This document shows positions 6,820 through 8,135 of a stretch of DNA of 8,135 bases, piece by piece. The stretch is from Candidatus Zipacnadia bacterium (GTDB lineage Bacteria > Armatimonadota > Zipacnadia > Zipacnadales > Zipacnadaceae), in assembly GCA_029821455.1 (NCBI GenBank), contig JALGTI010000165.1, forward strand, positions 1 through 8,135, read 5' to 3'. The notes beneath the pieces are model-generated. The model searched no databases, was not told the origin of the DNA, and saw nothing but the letters and a program-made list of their open reading frames with translations. The position numbers were made by a program, and so were the translations under genes. The first letter of the stretch is position 1, and each line of letters starts with the position of its first letter.

Positions 6820-7995
6820 GTGGAATGGAAGAACATGAGTAGACATCGGAGCACCAATGGCCTCGAGAAGATCACCATACGAATTGCTGAGGATGCTGAC
6901 TTCGCTTCCTTAAGCGAGTTCTTTGCTAAGCACTTCCCTTCTGGCACCCCCCAGCGAGACCCACTGAGGCGACACTACTTGTTCCACGAAGGTCCTTGCG
7001 ACGCATGGATCGCTAGAACTGCCGCCGGAACAGTCGTCGCGCATGTAGCCGCGCTTCCTGTAGCTATCGATGTAGCGGGCAATGAGTACAAGAGCGCTTG
7101 GATATTCAACATTATTGTCGCTCGTGAGTCTCGTCATCAAGGCATCGCCTCGGGTATGGTGCAGCAAATCCAGAGCCATTACGGTACGGCGGCCGTACTA
7201 GGCGCCAACGCGAATTCGCGAGGGCTTCTGAGAGCTTTGGGTTGGGTGCAACCCCCCGATGTCCCTAGGTATGTGTTGATCGCTGACCCCAACTATTATC
7301 TAAGACGTGCATTCATTCAAAGACGACCAAAAGAAGTGCTGCGTGATCTTGCTATTGCTGCTCAGAGAGTGGGGCAGAAAGCAAGATCACGGCCAAGCAC
7401 TCAGGACTTGACAATTGAGCGTCTAGAGAGATTTGATAACTCTATTGATACTCTATACTCGCGACTGGCGCCGAGTTTTCGGCTCATAGCCCGCCGGAAT
7501 TGTGACCTTCTCAACTGGCGCTTTGTTGACCGGCCTAAGTTCAAAATGTGTTTGCTGCAGGCCCACAGAGGGTCAAAACTTGAAGGCTACATTGTCTTTG
7601 GCGCTATGAGCCGAGACGGCGAGCGGATAGGAGCAGTAGCCGATTGGTTGTACGATCTTCGCAAACTCGAAGTGGGAGAGGCACTCATTGAGGGCTGCAT
7701 TGACATCCTATCTTCTGCTGATGTGCACAGAATTGAGGCCTGGGTCTTTCCAGACCCCATGAGACGCATTCTCAGGTCCCACGGATTCAGGAAGTGGCCA
7801 AAGGGCAGGCTGTGGCTCATTGATGGTCTACTATCCAGCGCTTTGAACAACGCGAAGGATGCACGTTTCGAGTGGCACTTGACATTGGGCGATGCCAATC
7901 TGGACGAAGAGGTGTTCCTGGTAGGCTTCGCTGAAGCTGAGGATTACGCCATTTTGGATGTTGCGAGTGGCATGCAGAAGCTGAGGGCCGATTAG
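6820..7995 (+). CDS. Two-domain GNAT-family acyltransferase
   Basis: 391 residues. The N-terminal domain (about 17-155) is a GNAT fold: it opens with ITIRIAEDADFASLSEFF, has the strand WIFNIIVA (94-101) and then the acyl-CoA pyrophosphate loop R105-H-Q-G-I-A110, and ends with RGLLRALGW (134-142), a common GNAT alpha4 motif. The C-terminal half (about 195-375) looks like a second, degenerate GNAT-like domain with LLNWRFVDRP (230-239) and HGFRKWP (321-327), and ends with WHLTLGDANLDEE (352-364), seen at the end of some GNAT proteins in surface-polysaccharide loci. It likely transfers an acyl group from acyl-CoA to an amine; the acceptor is unknown. The start is GTG with a weak GGGA 9 nt upstream; ATG at 6835 is possible and would drop five residues. 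The stop overlaps the GTG of the next ATP-grasp gene by one base (TAGTG), so the two are probably co-translated and may act in one pathway. Confidence 0.75.
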   Translation: MEWKNMSRHRSTNGLEKITIRIAEDADFASLSEFFAKHFPSGTPQRDPLRRHYLFHEGPCDAWIARTAAGTVVAHVAALPVAIDVAGNEYKSAWIFNIIVARESRHQGIASGMVQQIQSHYGTAAVLGANANSRGLLRALGWVQPPDVPRYVLIADPNYYLRRAFIQRRPKEVLRDLAIAAQRVGQKARSRPSTQDLTIERLERFDNSIDTLYSRLAPSFRLIARRNCDLLNWRFVDRPKFKMCLLQAHRGSKLEGYIVFGAMSRDGERIGAVADWLYDLRKLEVGEALIEGCIDILSSADVHRIEAWVFPDPMRRILRSHGFRKWPKGRLWLIDGLLSSALNNAKDARFEWHLTLGDANLDEEVFLVGFAEAEDYAILDVASGMQKLRAD

Positions 7996-8135
7996 TGGCA
8001 GACAAACGGATAGAATTCCCGCAGCACCCGGCGGTGGTATTGCTGCCCAATCCTGATGCGGTGTCCACGGGGATAGGCGTCGTACGCAGCCTCGGCCGGC
8101 AGGGCATTCCGGTCGTGACCGTTGGGACAGAGAAC
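7995..8135 (+). CDS. ATP-grasp ligase (carboxylate-amine ligase type), N-terminal part, runs off right edge
   Basis: A GTG at 7995-7997, overlapping the GNAT stop by one base, opens a frame of 47 codons that is still open at the edge. GAGGG (7983-7987) lies 7 nt upstream and supports this start. The sequence has the first strand PAVVLLP (12-18) and then GIGVVRSLGRQGIPVVTVG (26-44), the beta-alpha-beta start typical of the N-terminal domain of ATP-grasp carboxylate-amine ligases, which activate a carboxylate as an acyl phosphate and join it to an amine. The same pattern occurs in the broken copy at 5637. The ATP-binding domain lies beyond the window, so the assignment rests on the N-terminus alone. 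Tight coupling to the GNAT gene, and an amino acid racemase just before it, suggest an amino acid is the ligated substrate. Confidence 0.65.
   Translation, partial: MADKRIEFPQHPAVVLLPNPDAVSTGIGVVRSLGRQGIPVVTVGTEN

Noticed and set aside
5803..6846. Minus-strand open frame of 347 codons, the longest on that strand
   Set aside because: It is antisense to the racemase, which has both catalytic motifs and a strong ribosome site. The antisense protein is low in hydrophobic periodicity and matches no family I know.

Overview
The window looks like a chromosomal piece from a diderm, environmental bacterium that makes an extracellular polysaccharide or surface matrix. The main clue is an exosortase gene of the EpsH/PEP-CTERM type, with a polytopic GT-C glycosyltransferase and a TPR lipoprotein upstream. 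The recognisable lipobox, the secretory signal peptide and two good sigma70-type promoters fit this. I cannot place the phylum: the exosortase/EpsI fusion and the secreted-protein style would suit several exosortase-bearing phyla, and no marker gene is present.

Left part (1-759). A gene on the minus strand starts at 149 and runs off the left edge; it begins with a clear signal peptide. A divergent intergenic region follows, with one near-consensus promoter facing left (208-236) and one facing right (468-496). The right-facing promoter leaves a leader of about 255 nt before the first gene of the main operon.

Main operon (760-5490, plus strand). Three closely spaced genes lie here: a GT-C type membrane glycosyltransferase (760-2406), a TPR-repeat lipoprotein (2424-3794, 17 nt later) and an exosortase with a fused C-terminal EpsI domain (3814-5490, 19 nt later). 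This is an exopolysaccharide/protein-sorting module. The glycosyltransferase probably uses lipid-linked sugars at the outer face of the inner membrane. The TPR protein is a likely scaffold. The exosortase would cleave and anchor proteins carrying a PEP-CTERM-like tail; no such substrate is complete in this window.

Right part (5491-8135, plus strand). Four elements follow: a broken N-terminal fragment of an ATP-grasp ligase (5637-5983), an aspartate/glutamate racemase whose C-terminus has been thrown out of frame (5980-6783), a two-domain GNAT-family acyltransferase (6820-7995) and the first 47 codons of a second ATP-grasp gene (7995 to the edge, GTG start). The racemase, ligase and acyltransferase set suggests that an amino acid, possibly a D-amino acid, is activated and joined to some amine, perhaps as a decoration of the exopolysaccharide or envelope. 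This link is inference. The two frame disruptions within about 830 bp mean that either this part of the locus is decaying after duplication or there are sequence errors.

No tRNA, rRNA, insertion sequence, CRISPR array or convincing rho-independent terminator was seen.
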